Shown one piece after another: positions 44,448 through 53,394 of a stretch of 64,000 nt of DNA; the first letter of the stretch is position 1, and each line of letters starts with the position of its first letter. The stretch is from assembly GCF_003751265.1 (NCBI RefSeq), contig NZ_RJKN01000010.1:50297-114296 (forward strand), written 5' to 3'. The stretch is from Pseudokineococcus lusitanus. Lineage in GTDB: Bacteria; Actinomycetota; Actinomycetes; Actinomycetales; Quadrisphaeraceae. The notes beneath the pieces were generated by a model, which did not search any database, had not been told where the DNA came from, and worked only from the letters and a program-made list of their open reading frames with translations. The translations under genes and the position numbers were made by a program.

Positions 44448-47400
44448 ATGCTGCGCGGCGGGGTCGACGGACGGGTGGCGGAGCTCCTCGAGGAGGTCGC
44501 GCGGGAGGCGCCCGGCGACGACGCCGCGGCGGCCGCGGACCCGCCCGAGGGCCTGCACCGGCTGCTCCTGGACTACTGGGGGCGTCTGTCGCCCGAGGAG
44601 CTCGCCGAGCGCACGCCCGCCCAGCTCGTCGGCGCGGCCCGCAGCCACGCCGCCCTGGCCGCCGCCCGCGAGCCCGGGACGACGGCCGTCCGCGTCCTCG
44701 CGGCGGGGGAGGGGTGGCGCGGCCTCCACGCCGTCGTCGAGGTCGTCACCGACGACGTCCCGCACCTCGTCGACTCGGTCCTCGCCGAGGTCGGCCGTCG
44801 GGGGCTCGGGGTCCACGCCGTCGTGCACCCGGTGCTGCGCCAGGGCCCCGACGCCGCGCCGGTCTCGTGGATGCACGTCGAGGTCGACCGGCTCGAGGAG
44901 GCGGCGTCCGCCGCGCTGGAGCGGGGCGTGCGCGACGTCGTCGCCGCCGCCCGCGCCGCCGCGGCCGACGGCCCCGCCACCGCCGCCCTGCTCCGCCGCG
45001 CGGCCGACGCCGAGCCCGCCACCGAGGACGGCGCGGAGGCGGCCCGGTACCTGCGCTGGCTGGCCGACGGCAACCTCGTGATGCTCGGGGCGCGGGTGGT
45101 GCCGCTGCCCGGCGCCGGCGCCCCCGACGAGCAGGCGCTGGGCCTGCTCGCCGACGGCGCCCCCGCGGTGGGCCACGCCCGCAGCCGCCTCGACGCGGCG
45201 CCCGCGGAGGTCACCGCGCCGCTCGGCGAGGGCCAGCTGCTGCGCCTCGCCGTCGGCGACGCCCGCTCGCCCGTCGTCCGGCACGACCACGTCGACCTCG
45301 TCGTCGCCGCGCTGCACGACGACGCCGGCGCCCGCGTCGGGGAGCTGCGGGTCGTCGGCCTCTACACCGCCGGCTCGGCGCTCCAGTCGGTCCTGGCGGT
45401 CCCGCGCCTGGACCGCACCGTCGCCGAGGTGCTGCGCCTGGCCGGCGTCGACGCCGACAGCCACACGGGCCGGGACCTCCTGGCGCTGCTGGAGACCTAC
45501 CCCCGCGACGAGCTCCGGCTGGCCGGGGCCGAGCACCTCGCCCGCACGGCGACGGCGGTGCTCGGCTCGCAGGACCGGCGCCGCGCCAGCGTCTTCCTCC
45601 GGTCGGACCCGTGGGGCCGCTACGTCTCCGTGCTCGTCCACCTGCCCCGCGACCGGTACACCACGGCGGTCCGCCTGCGCATCTCCGCGCTGCTCGCCGA
45701 GCGCTTCGGCGCCTCGTCCGTCGACTACAGCGTGTGGGTGGCGGGCTCGCCGCTGTCCCGCATCCACCTCGTCGTCCGCGCCGCCGAGGGGCAGGGGCTC
45801 GCCGACGTCGACGAGGTCGCGCTCGCGCGCGACCTCACCCGCCTCGTGCGCACGTGGGAGGACGACCTCGCCGTCGCGCTCGCGTCGGAGGTCGGGCAGG
45901 ACGCCGCCTCGCGCCGGCTGCGCCGCTGGGGCAGCGCCTTCCCCGAGGCCTACAAGGAGGACTTCGGGCCCGCCGCCGCCGTCGGCGACCTCGCGCGGGT
46001 GGCCGAGCTCGAGCGCGGCGAGGTCGACACCGTCCTCCACCTGCGGACCCCGGGCGGCCCGGACGCGGCGCCCGACGAGCACCGCCTGGCGCTCGTCCGC
46101 CGCTCGCCGCTGCCGCTGACGAGCGTGCTGCCCGTCCTCGCGGCCCTCGGCGTCGAGGTGCTCGACGAGCGCCCGTACCGCCTCGAGCCGTCGGCCGCCG
46201 CGTCCGACGACGACGTCGCCGTCCGGCTCGACGAGGCCTACGTCCTCGACTTCGGCGTCCGCTGGGCCGTCGGGCCGTGGGCCGAGGGCGCCGACCCCGA
46301 GGAGCCGGCCCGGCTCCTCGCGGACGCGTTCTGGCAGGCCTGGCGCGGGCGCACCGAGTCCGACGGCCTCGACCGCCTGGTCCTCGCCGCCGGCCTCACG
46401 TGGCGCCAGGTCGGCGTCCTGCGGGCCTACGTCAAGTACCTCCGCCAGGCCGGCCTGCCCTTCAGCCAGTCCTACGTCGAGCGCACGCTCCTCGCGCACA
46501 CCCCGCTCGTCCGCGACCTGCTGCGCCTGTTCGCCGAGCGCTTCGACCCGGACCTGCCGGACACGCCGTCGCCCTCCCCGGGGGAGGTCGAGGGCCTGGG
46601 CCTCGACCTCGCGGCGCTGCCGGCGGACGTCTCCCCGGCCCGGGCGGCGCGGGCGGCGCGGGCCGAGCGCGACGTGCGCGCCCACCTCGGCGCGGTGGAG
46701 GGCCTCGACGCCGACCGCACGCTGCGCGCCCTGCTGTCCCTCGTCCTCGCGACGACGCGGACCAACGCCTACCGCCCCGGCCCCGACGCCGCGGCGTCCG
46801 CCGAGGAGGCGCAGGCGCAGGGCCGCGACCCCGTCGTCGCGGCCGCCCGCGGCGCGGCGCTGGCCCTCAAGCTCGACCCCCGGCTCGTCGCCGAGCTGCC
46901 GGCACCCCGTCCGCTGCACGAGGTCTGGGTCTGCTCGCCCCGTGTCGAGGGCGTGCACCTGCGCTTCGGCGACGTGGCCCGCGGCGGCCTGCGGTGGAGC
47001 GACCGGCGCGAGGACTTCCGCACCGAGGTCCTCGGCCTCGTCCGCGCCCAGGTCGTCAAGAACGCCGTCATCGTGCCCACCGGCGCCAAGGGCGGCTTCG
47101 TCACGAAGACGCCGTCGACGAGCGGGACCGGCGCCGCCGCACCGGAGGTCGGCCGCGAGGAGCGGGCCGCCGAGGGCCGCGCCTGCTACGCGGCCTTCGT
47201 CTCGGCCCTGCTCGACGTCACCGACGACCTCGCCCCGGCGCGGGACGGCCGGCGCGCCGTCGTGCCGCCGTCGCGGGTCGTCCGGCACGACGCCGACGAC
47301 ACCTACCTCGTCGTCGCCGCCGACAAGGGGACGGCGACGTTCTCCGACCTCGCCAACGCCGTCGCGGGCGACCACGGGTTCTGGCTCGGCGACGCCTTCG

Positions 47401-49472
47401 CCTCGGGCGGCTCGGTGGGCTACGACCACAAGGCCATGGGCATCACCGCCCGCGGCGCCTGGGTCAGCGTGCGGCGCCACTTCCGCGAGCTGGGCCGCGA
47501 CGTGCAGGCCGACCCCTTCACGTGCGTCGGCGTCGGCGACATGAGCGGCGACGTCTTCGGCAACGGGATGCTCCTGTCGACGCGGACGCGGCTCGTGGCG
47601 GCCTTCGACCACCGGCACGTCTTCCTCGACCCTGACCCGGACCCCGACGTCTCGTGGGCCGAGCGCGCCCGCCTCTTCGCCCTGCCGCGGTCGTCGTGGG
47701 CCGACTACGACCGCTCGCTGCTGTCCGAGGGCGGCGCCGTCGTGCCGCGGACGGCCAAGTCGGTCCCCGTCTCGCCGCAGGTCTGCGAGGCGCTGGGCCT
47801 GCCGCCGGGGACGACGACGCTCACCCCGCCCGAGCTCGTCCGGGCCGTGCTCTGCGCACCTGTCGACCTCCTGTGGAACGGCGGGATCGGCACCTACGTC
47901 AAGGCGTCCACGGAGACCGACGCGGAGGCGGGCGACAAGGCCAACGACGCGGTGCGCGTCAACGGCGCCGACCTGCGGTGCCTCGTCGTCGGCGAGGGCG
48001 GCAACCTGGGCCTCACCCAGCGCGGGCGCGTCGAGGCGGCGCTGCACGGCGTCGCGCTCAACACCGACGCGATCGACAACAGCGCGGGCGTCGACTGCTC
48101 CGACCACGAGGTCAACATCAAGGTCCTGCTGGACCAGGTCGTCGCGACGGGCGACCTGTCCGTCGCCGAGCGCGACGACCTCCTGCTCGCCATGACGCAG
48201 GACGTCGGCCGGCTCGTGCTGACGGACAACGACGAGCAGAACGACCTGCTGGGCGACGTCCGGTCGCTGGCCACGTCGCTCCTGCCCGTCCACCACCGGT
48301 TCCTCCGCGCCCTCGAGCGCGACGGGCACGTGGACCGCGAGCTCGAGGCGCTGCCCGACGACGCCGGCTTCGCCGCGCGCGCCAAGGACGGCCGCGGCCT
48401 CACGACGCCGGAGGCGAGCGTCCTGCTCGCGCTGGCCAAGACGACGCTGACGGCCGACCTCCTCGCCTCCGGCGTGCCCGACGAGCCGTGGGCGCAGGAG
48501 GTGCTCCGCGACTACTTCCCGCCCGCCCTCGTCGAGCGCTTCGGCGACCGGCTGGCCGAGCACCCGCTGCGACGCCAGGTCGTCGCCACGTGCCTCGTCA
48601 ACGGCCTCGTCAACCGCGGCGGCATCACCTTCGCGTTCCGCTGCACGGAGGAGACGGGCGCGTCGTCGGCCGCCGTCGTCCGCGCGTACGCGGTGGCGCA
48701 GAGGCTGTTCGACGTCCCGGGCGTCCACGCGGCCGTGCGGGCGCTCGACGGGCAGGTGCCGACGGCGCCGCAGTCGCACGCCACGCAGGAGCTCCGCCGC
48801 CTGCTCGACCGCGCCGTCCGCTGGCTGCTGACGACGCACGGCGGAGGCCTCGACGTGGCCGGCCTCACCGCGTCGCTCGAGCCCGTCGTCGCCGCCTTCC
48901 GCGGCCGCGTCGGCGAGCTGCTGCGCGGCCGCGAGCGGGCCCGGCTCGACCGCGAGGCGGGGGCGCTCGAGGCGGAGGGCTTCCCGCCCGCCCTCGCGCT
49001 GCACGTCGCCGGCCTCCTCGACGAGTTCGACCTGCTCGACGTGGCCCGCACGGCGGCCGACACGGGCGTGCCCGTGGCGGACGTCGCCGAGCTCCACTTC
49101 GCCCTGTCCGAGCGGTACGGCGTCGACGACCTGCTCGGCCTCATCGCGGCCCTGCCCCGCGGCGACCGCTGGCAGACGCTGGCCCGCGGGGCGCTGCGCG
49201 ACGACCTCTACGCCGCGCTCGACGTCCTCGTGCGCGGCGTCCTCGCCCACGCCCGCACGCAGGAGGGCCAGGACGCCTGGGGCGGACCGGGTGTCGTGGC
49301 CGAGCGGGCCGACCGGGCCGTCCTCGCGTGGGAGTCCGCGCACGAGGAGACGCTCGCCCAGGCCCGCCGCACCCTCGACGAGGTCCGGCGGCTGGAGGGC
49401 AGCGGGCTGGCGCCGCTGTCGGTGGCGCTGCGGCTGCTCCGCGGCGCAGGCCGCAGCGGCCTCGTGGGGTGA
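44448..49472 (+). CDS. NAD-specific glutamate dehydrogenase, large 180-kDa class
   Basis: 1674 residues, the normal size of the large bacterial NAD-GDH. It deaminates glutamate to 2-oxoglutarate and ammonia with NAD. The long N-terminal half holds ACT-like regulatory domains (VEVVTDDVPHLVDSVLAEVG). The catalytic core has DVARGGLRWSDRREDFRTEV, VVKNAVIVPTGAKGGFVTK with the catalytic Lys, the NAD-binding region with GVGDMSGDVFGNGML and GGNLGLTQRGRVEAA, and then KVLLDQVVATGDLSVAERDD. The C-terminal domain ends before a short tail. The gene is single with a leaderless-type promoter. In several bacteria this enzyme is used mainly for glutamate breakdown. Confidence 0.95.
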   Translation: MLRGGVDGRVAELLEEVAREAPGDDAAAAADPPEGLHRLLLDYWGRLSPEELAERTPAQLVGAARSHAALAAAREPGTTAVRVLAAGEGWRGLHAVVEVVTDDVPHLVDSVLAEVGRRGLGVHAVVHPVLRQGPDAAPVSWMHVEVDRLEEAASAALERGVRDVVAAARAAAADGPATAALLRRAADAEPATEDGAEAARYLRWLADGNLVMLGARVVPLPGAGAPDEQALGLLADGAPAVGHARSRLDAAPAEVTAPLGEGQLLRLAVGDARSPVVRHDHVDLVVAALHDDAGARVGELRVVGLYTAGSALQSVLAVPRLDRTVAEVLRLAGVDADSHTGRDLLALLETYPRDELRLAGAEHLARTATAVLGSQDRRRASVFLRSDPWGRYVSVLVHLPRDRYTTAVRLRISALLAERFGASSVDYSVWVAGSPLSRIHLVVRAAEGQGLADVDEVALARDLTRLVRTWEDDLAVALASEVGQDAASRRLRRWGSAFPEAYKEDFGPAAAVGDLARVAELERGEVDTVLHLRTPGGPDAAPDEHRLALVRRSPLPLTSVLPVLAALGVEVLDERPYRLEPSAAASDDDVAVRLDEAYVLDFGVRWAVGPWAEGADPEEPARLLADAFWQAWRGRTESDGLDRLVLAAGLTWRQVGVLRAYVKYLRQAGLPFSQSYVERTLLAHTPLVRDLLRLFAERFDPDLPDTPSPSPGEVEGLGLDLAALPADVSPARAARAARAERDVRAHLGAVEGLDADRTLRALLSLVLATTRTNAYRPGPDAAASAEEAQAQGRDPVVAAARGAALALKLDPRLVAELPAPRPLHEVWVCSPRVEGVHLRFGDVARGGLRWSDRREDFRTEVLGLVRAQVVKNAVIVPTGAKGGFVTKTPSTSGTGAAAPEVGREERAAEGRACYAAFVSALLDVTDDLAPARDGRRAVVPPSRVVRHDADDTYLVVAADKGTATFSDLANAVAGDHGFWLGDAFASGGSVGYDHKAMGITARGAWVSVRRHFRELGRDVQADPFTCVGVGDMSGDVFGNGMLLSTRTRLVAAFDHRHVFLDPDPDPDVSWAERARLFALPRSSWADYDRSLLSEGGAVVPRTAKSVPVSPQVCEALGLPPGTTTLTPPELVRAVLCAPVDLLWNGGIGTYVKASTETDAEAGDKANDAVRVNGADLRCLVVGEGGNLGLTQRGRVEAALHGVALNTDAIDNSAGVDCSDHEVNIKVLLDQVVATGDLSVAERDDLLLAMTQDVGRLVLTDNDEQNDLLGDVRSLATSLLPVHHRFLRALERDGHVDRELEALPDDAGFAARAKDGRGLTTPEASVLLALAKTTLTADLLASGVPDEPWAQEVLRDYFPPALVERFGDRLAEHPLRRQVVATCLVNGLVNRGGITFAFRCTEETGASSAAVVRAYAVAQRLFDVPGVHAAVRALDGQVPTAPQSHATQELRRLLDRAVRWLLTTHGGGLDVAGLTASLEPVVAAFRGRVGELLRGRERARLDREAGALEAEGFPPALALHVAGLLDEFDLLDVARTAADTGVPVADVAELHFALSERYGVDDLLGLIAALPRGDRWQTLARGALRDDLYAALDVLVRGVLAHARTQEGQDAWGGPGVVAERADRAVLAWESAHEETLAQARRTLDEVRRLEGSGLAPLSVALRLLRGAGRSGLVG

Positions 49473-49558
49473 CGCCCCCGGCGCCGCCGGTGCCCGTCGC
49501 GCCGGGCGGCCGACGGGACGCGCCGCGCACCCCCGGCGGCCCCGGGGCCGGACCGCCG

Positions 49559-49564
49559 TAGGGT
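49559..49564 (+). promoter_or_regulatory. candidate -10 element (TAGGGT) of the PdtaS-like gene
   Basis: TAGGGT ends 6 bases before GTG 49571. This also supports GTG 49571 over ATG 49580. Confidence 0.5.
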
Positions 49565-49570
49565 CGCCCC

Positions 49571-51061
49571 GTGCCCACGATGAGCGACATCGTCCGCGAC
49601 GCGACGGACCTCGTGGGAGCGGACGCCGAGTGGCTCCGGCTGCTCGTCGGCGACTGGCAGATGGTCTCCGACCTCGCCTTCGCCGACCTCGTCCTCTGGG
49701 TGCCCGCGTCGGGCGGCGAGGACTGGGTCGCCGTGGCGCACTGCCGCCCGTCGACGGGCCCGACGGCCTACCCGGAGGACCAGGTCGGCCGCCGGGTGCC
49801 GCGGGGGCGGCGCCCCCTCGTCGACGAGGCGTGGGCGACCCGGCGCACCGTCACCGAGGGCGACCCCGAGCACGACGAGGACTCCGCGGTCCGCACGACG
49901 ACGGTGCCCGTGCTGCGCGCCGGCCGGCCCGTCGCCGTCCTGTCGCGGCACACCTCGGCCGTCGCCGTCCGCATGCCGAGCCGGCTCGAGCTGACGTACA
50001 TGGGCTGCGCGGACGCGCTGCTCGCGATGGTCGAGTCCGGCCGCTTCCCCTCGACCGACCAGCCGAGCACGCACCGCCGCGGCTCGCCCCGTGTGGGGGA
50101 CGGGCTCGTGCGCATGGACGCCGACGGCGTCGTCCTCTACGCCAGCCCCAACGCGCAGGCCGTCTGGCACCGGCTCGGCCTCATCGGCGCGCTCGCCGGG
50201 CGGGTGCTGCCCGAGGTGACGAGCGAGCTCATCGACACGAGCGGTCCCGTCGACGAGTCGCTGCCCGTCGTCCTCCTCGGCAAGGCGCCGTGGCGCGCCG
50301 ACATCGAGACCCGCGGCGCCGCGCTCTCGCTGCGGGCGGTGCCGCTCGTCGAGCACGGCGTCCGCGTCGGCGCCCTCCTGCTGTGCCGCGACGTCACCGA
50401 GCTGCGCGGGCGCGAGCTCGAGCTGATGAGCAAGGACGCGACCATCCGGGAGATCCACCACCGGGTGAAGAACAACCTCCAGACCGTCTCCGCGCTGCTG
50501 CGCCTCCAGCAGCGCCGGATCGGGTCGCCGGACGCCAAGGCAGCTCTCGCGGAGGCGATGCGGCGGGTGTCGACCATCGCCCTCGTCCACGACACGCTGT
50601 CGCAGACCTACGACGCCTCCGTCGACTTCGACGCCCTCGTCGACACGGGGCTGCTGCTCGCCGCCGAGGTGGCGACGTCGTCGACCCGGGCGCGCGCCCG
50701 CCGGGTCGGGTCCTTCGGGCTGGTCGCGCCGCACGACGCGACGCCGCTGGCCCTCGTCATCACCGAGCTCGTCACCAACGCCGTCGAGCACGGGCTGGGG
50801 GACCGCGACGGGACGGTGGAGGTCCGGGCCGAGCGAGACGGCCGGCTGCTCCACCTCGTCGTGGCCGACGACGGCGTCGGGATGCCGGAGGGCTTCCGCG
50901 TCGGGGCGCGGGGCCCGGACGGCGGGGGCCTCGGCAGCCAGATCGTGCAGACCCTCGTGCTCGGCGAGCTGCGCGGCGACATCCGCTGGGAGCGCCGCGA
51001 GCCGGCGCCCGGCACCGCGGTGCACGTCCGCTGCCGCCTCGGAGAGGTGCCGCTGCGCTGA
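49571..51061 (+). CDS. pdtaS: PdtaS-like cytosolic sensor histidine kinase (HisKA_2)
   Basis: 496 residues, no membrane segment. An N-terminal GAF-like domain (ADLVLWVPASGGEDWVAVAH to VPVLRAGRPVAVLSRHTS) and a PAS-like domain (VRMDADGVVLYASPNAQAVW) precede the HisKA_2 helix with the phosphoacceptor in EIHHRVKNNLQTVSALLRLQ. The ATPase domain has VITELVTNAVEHGLGD (N box) and VVADDGVGMPEGFRVG (G1). It corresponds to M. tuberculosis PdtaS (Rv3220c), next to whiB1 as here. Its partner PdtaR is an RNA-binding antiterminator located elsewhere; no response regulator lies in this part of the window. Confidence 0.93.
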   Translation: MPTMSDIVRDATDLVGADAEWLRLLVGDWQMVSDLAFADLVLWVPASGGEDWVAVAHCRPSTGPTAYPEDQVGRRVPRGRRPLVDEAWATRRTVTEGDPEHDEDSAVRTTTVPVLRAGRPVAVLSRHTSAVAVRMPSRLELTYMGCADALLAMVESGRFPSTDQPSTHRRGSPRVGDGLVRMDADGVVLYASPNAQAVWHRLGLIGALAGRVLPEVTSELIDTSGPVDESLPVVLLGKAPWRADIETRGAALSLRAVPLVEHGVRVGALLLCRDVTELRGRELELMSKDATIREIHHRVKNNLQTVSALLRLQQRRIGSPDAKAALAEAMRRVSTIALVHDTLSQTYDASVDFDALVDTGLLLAAEVATSSTRARARRVGSFGLVAPHDATPLALVITELVTNAVEHGLGDRDGTVEVRAERDGRLLHLVVADDGVGMPEGFRVGARGPDGGGLGSQIVQTLVLGELRGDIRWERREPAPGTAVHVRCRLGEVPLR

Positions 51062-51109
51062 CGCGGCGCCGCCGTCCCGGTCCGCCGGGCCGGCGGATGT
51101 CCCGGGACG

Positions 51110-51146
51110 CCGAGAGGCCCCGACCGGTGCGGTCGGGGCCTCTCGG
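51110..51146. terminator. bidirectional hairpin between pdtaS and whiB1
   Basis: CCGAGAGGCCCCGACC (51110-51125) pairs perfectly with 51131-51146 around GGTGC. It lies between the convergent stops. Confidence 0.75.
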
Positions 51147-51190
51147 ACGGCACCGGCCCGGGGTGCGGGCCGTGCCGGGGTGCGGGCGTG

Positions 51191-51439
51191 TCAGCCGGCG
51201 CGGCGGGCGCGGGCGGCGCGGCGCTTGAGCGCGCGGCGCTCGTCCTCGGACATGCCGCCCCAGACGCCGGCGTCCTGGCCGTTCTCGATGGCCCACTGCA
51301 GGCAGGTGTCCATGACGGGGCAGCGCTTGCAGATGGCCTTCGCCTCCTCGATCTGGAGGAGGGCAGGGCCGGTGTTGCCGATGGGGAAGAAGAGCTCGGG
51401 GTCCTCGTCGAGGCAGGCGGAGCGGTCGCGCCAGTCCAT
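51191..51439 (-). CDS. whiB1: WhiB1-like iron-sulfur transcription factor
   Basis: 82 residues. Four cysteines (C9, C37, C40, C46) would ligate a [4Fe-4S] cluster. MDWRDRSACLDEDPELFFPI, GNTGPALLQIEEAKAICKRC and GQDAGVWGGMSEDERRALKR match WhiB1 throughout, including the GVWGG turn and the basic C-terminal tail that contacts DNA. In mycobacteria WhiB1 binds the sigma factor A region and DNA and responds to nitric oxide. ATG 51439 has a GGAGG site. A CRP-type palindrome lies about 95 bases upstream and pdtaS is convergent, both as in M. tuberculosis. Confidence 0.95.
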   Translation of the reverse strand: MDWRDRSACLDEDPELFFPIGNTGPALLQIEEAKAICKRCPVMDTCLQWAIENGQDAGVWGGMSEDERRALKRRAARARRAG

Positions 51440-51473
51440 GGTGGTCCTCCAGCGGGTCGGTGGTGCCGTCTGC

Positions 51474-51491
51474 GGTACGGGGTGCCGTACC
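51474..51491 (-). promoter_or_regulatory. inverted repeat in the whiB1 5' region
   Basis: GGTACGG-GGTG-CCGTACC is a perfect 7-base inverted repeat 35-52 bases before the whiB1 ATG. It could be an operator or a small RNA hairpin near the mRNA start. Confidence 0.35.
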
Positions 51492-51531
51492 TGGTGTCCT
51501 GCGGGGGACCCGGCCGGTCGTGCGTCCTTCG

Positions 51532-51551
51532 CTTGTGAAGGCGTTCACGAG
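51532..51551 (-). promoter_or_regulatory. CRP-like binding site upstream of whiB1
   Basis: CTTGTGAAGGCGTTCACGAG contains TGTGA-N6-TCACG (51534-51549), the CRP/FNR-type half-sites at the correct spacing, and is nearly a perfect palindrome (one mismatch between arms). Mycobacterial whiB1 is controlled by the cAMP receptor protein at such sites. Only one copy is visible here. Confidence 0.6.
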
Positions 51552-51870
51552 GCGGTCCCACGAAAAGGGGCCCCACCCGAAGGCGGTGCCCCCTGTCCTG
51601 CGAGGAGCATCGCAGGACGCGGGGTCTTCATCAAGGGTTCACACGCTGAGAACTTCCTGCGTGTCGCCGGACGGAGCAACCGGCGGGGGTGGGGCCGGAG
51701 CACGCCCGGGGGCGGACGGGGTCTCACCCGATGGTGACCGCTCGGCACAGCGTCTGCCACCCGGATGATGTTCCCGACGCGGACCGTGCTAGGCGCACCC
51801 GGCCCGCCCCTGCGCACCGGGCGGGGAGGACGAGCCCGCGACGGCCCTCCGGGGCGGCCGGGTGCCTCGT
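51552..51870. other. intergenic region upstream of whiB1 and the next forward gene
   Basis: About 320 bases without a supported gene. It holds a 9-base inverted repeat with a 6-base loop (GTCCTGCGA at 51595-51603 with 51610-51618). It also has an AT-richer stretch around 51616-51660 (GGTCTTCATCAAGGGTTCAC). No second CRP half-site pair, tRNA or start with a good ribosome site was seen. Confidence 0.5.
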
Positions 51871-51876
51871 TACCGT
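51871..51876 (+). promoter_or_regulatory. candidate -10 element (TACCGT)
   Basis: TACCGT ends 6 bases before GTG 51883. Confidence 0.45.
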
Positions 51877-51882
51877 GGCGGC

Positions 51883-52350
51883 GTGGACCCCCGGGTGCGT
51901 GACGACGACGGCGACGGCACGGCGGGGGGCGGGCCGGTCGGCGCGGCGCTGCCGCTGGTGGCGGGGGTGGTCGCCGGGCTCGTCGTCGAGGTGGTGGCGC
52001 TCGTCGTCGTGACCGTGCTCTACGCCGTCGGCACGGCCGAGGGCGACGCCGGCTCGGTGCCGCTGGCCCTGGGCTCGGCCCTCCTCGCGCTCGGGCTCGC
52101 CGCGCTGCTCGGGTGGTGCGCGCTGCAGCTCGCGCGCGGTCGTCAGCGGGGTCGGGTGCCGGCGCTCGTGTGGCAGGTGCTGCAGACGCTCGTGGCGCTG
52201 CAGGTCCTCCTCGAGGAGAGCACGGGGAGCGGCACCTGGTGGGCGGCCCTCGGCGTCGCCGCCCTCGGGGGCGCCGTGGGGGTCGCCCTGCTCACCCGGG
52301 CGGCCGGGGCGGCGCTCCCGCACGGCCGGGAGGGCGAGACGCTGCTCTGA
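51883..52350 (+). CDS. four-helix integral membrane protein, function unknown
   Basis: 155 residues with about four transmembrane segments: LPLVAGVVAGLVVEVVALVV, ALGSALLALGLAALLGWCAL, VWQVLQTLVALQVLLEES and AALGVAALGGAVGVALLTRA. The N-terminus is a short acidic tail (MDPRVRDDDGDGTAGGG). No conserved catalytic residues are visible. GTG 51883 is preferred to GTG 51862 because a -10-like TACCGT ends 6 bases before it. Confidence 0.7.
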   Translation: MDPRVRDDDGDGTAGGGPVGAALPLVAGVVAGLVVEVVALVVVTVLYAVGTAEGDAGSVPLALGSALLALGLAALLGWCALQLARGRQRGRVPALVWQVLQTLVALQVLLEESTGSGTWWAALGVAALGGAVGVALLTRAAGAALPHGREGETLL

Positions 52351-52389
52351 CCTGGTCGGCCGGCCGGGCGCAGTCCCGGGGCCGGGGTC

Positions 52390-53394
52390 TCAGCGGTCGT
52401 CGGCGAGGCGCTCGCGCAGCTGCGCCAGCGTGCGGCTCAGCAGCCGGGAGACGTGCATCTGCGAGATCCCCACCTCGGCGGCGATCTGAGACTGCGAGAG
52501 ACCGCGGACGAAGCGGAGCGCGAGGATGCGCCGCTCCCGGGCCGGCAGGGCGTCGAGCAGGGGGCGCAGGACGAGCCGGTCCTCGACGTGCTCGAGGGCG
52601 GCGTCCGGCGCCGCCGCGGCGGCCGGGGCCCGGTCGGGGTCGTCGTCGAGGGGCACCGTCGCGTACGCGCCGGCCGACTCGAGCGTCGCGAGCACGAGCT
52701 CGGGGTCGAGGCGGCACTCGCGCCCGAGCTCGGCGACGGTGGGCGAGCGGCCCAGCCGCTGCGTGAGGAGCGCCCGGGCGTCGGCGACGGCGCGGCCGTG
52801 CTCCTGCAGGCGCCGCGGGACGCGGACGGCCCACCCGCGGTCGCGGAAGTGCCGGCGGATCTCGCCGAGGACGAAGGGGACGGCGTAGGCGCCGAGCGGG
52901 ACGCCACGGTCCGCGTCGTAGCGGTCGACGGCGGTGATGAGGCCGATGGTGCCGACCTGGACGAGGTCGTCGTACGGCTCGCCCCGGCCGGTGTAGCGGC
53001 GGGCCAGGCCCTCGACGAGCGGCAGGTGCGCGGCGACGACGGCCTCGCGCGCCTGCGGCCGGCCGGGGTGCCCGGCCGGCAGGGCCACGAGCACGGCGAC
53101 CGCGGCGGCCGCGGCGTCCACCGGGGGCGGCAGGGGCGTGCGGGGGGCCGGCGCCGTCGTCGTCGGGCGGACCAGCTGGACGACCAGCGGCACGTCCACG
53201 GGGGCGGGGCCGGCCTCGATCCGCGGCGGGCCCGCGGGCGCGGGGACGGTCGGGGCCGGCGCCGGCGCGGCGGCGGGCGGCGGCACCGTCGCGGTGCGGG
53301 CCCCGGCGGGACGGCGACGCCGGACGTCGGGGCCGCTGCGCGGGCTCGGGGGGACGGCGGCCGTCGGCTCCACCGGCCGGTCCACCGGGGTCAC
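52390..53394 (-). CDS. SigF/SigB-family RNA polymerase sigma factor with long N-terminal extension
   Basis: 334 residues. Sigma regions: 2 in VVAAHLPLVEGLARRYTGRG, YDDLVQVGTIGLITAVDRYD and FVLGEIRRHFRDRGWAVRVP; 3 in RSPTVAELGRECRLDPELVL; 4 in LPARERRILALRFVRGLSQS and IAAEVGISQMHVSRLLSRTL. This is the general-stress sigma group. The first 115 residues are an Ala/Pro-rich extension not usual in the family. GTG 53394 overlaps the anti-sigma gene stop as GTGA, so the sigma factor is made together with its antagonist. No anti-anti-sigma (RsbV) gene is in the window. Confidence 0.92.
   Translation of the reverse strand: MTPVDRPVEPTAAVPPSPRSGPDVRRRRPAGARTATVPPPAAAPAPAPTVPAPAGPPRIEAGPAPVDVPLVVQLVRPTTTAPAPRTPLPPPVDAAAAAVAVLVALPAGHPGRPQAREAVVAAHLPLVEGLARRYTGRGEPYDDLVQVGTIGLITAVDRYDADRGVPLGAYAVPFVLGEIRRHFRDRGWAVRVPRRLQEHGRAVADARALLTQRLGRSPTVAELGRECRLDPELVLATLESAGAYATVPLDDDPDRAPAAAAAPDAALEHVEDRLVLRPLLDALPARERRILALRFVRGLSQSQIAAEVGISQMHVSRLLSRTLAQLRERLADDR

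Noticed and set aside
43800..49343. 1847-codon reverse ORF opposite the glutamate dehydrogenase gene
   Set aside because: It is the antisense shadow of a GC-rich gene. Its product is Arg/Gly/Asp-rich with no domain until the last 166 residues, which are the real DUF2505 gene.
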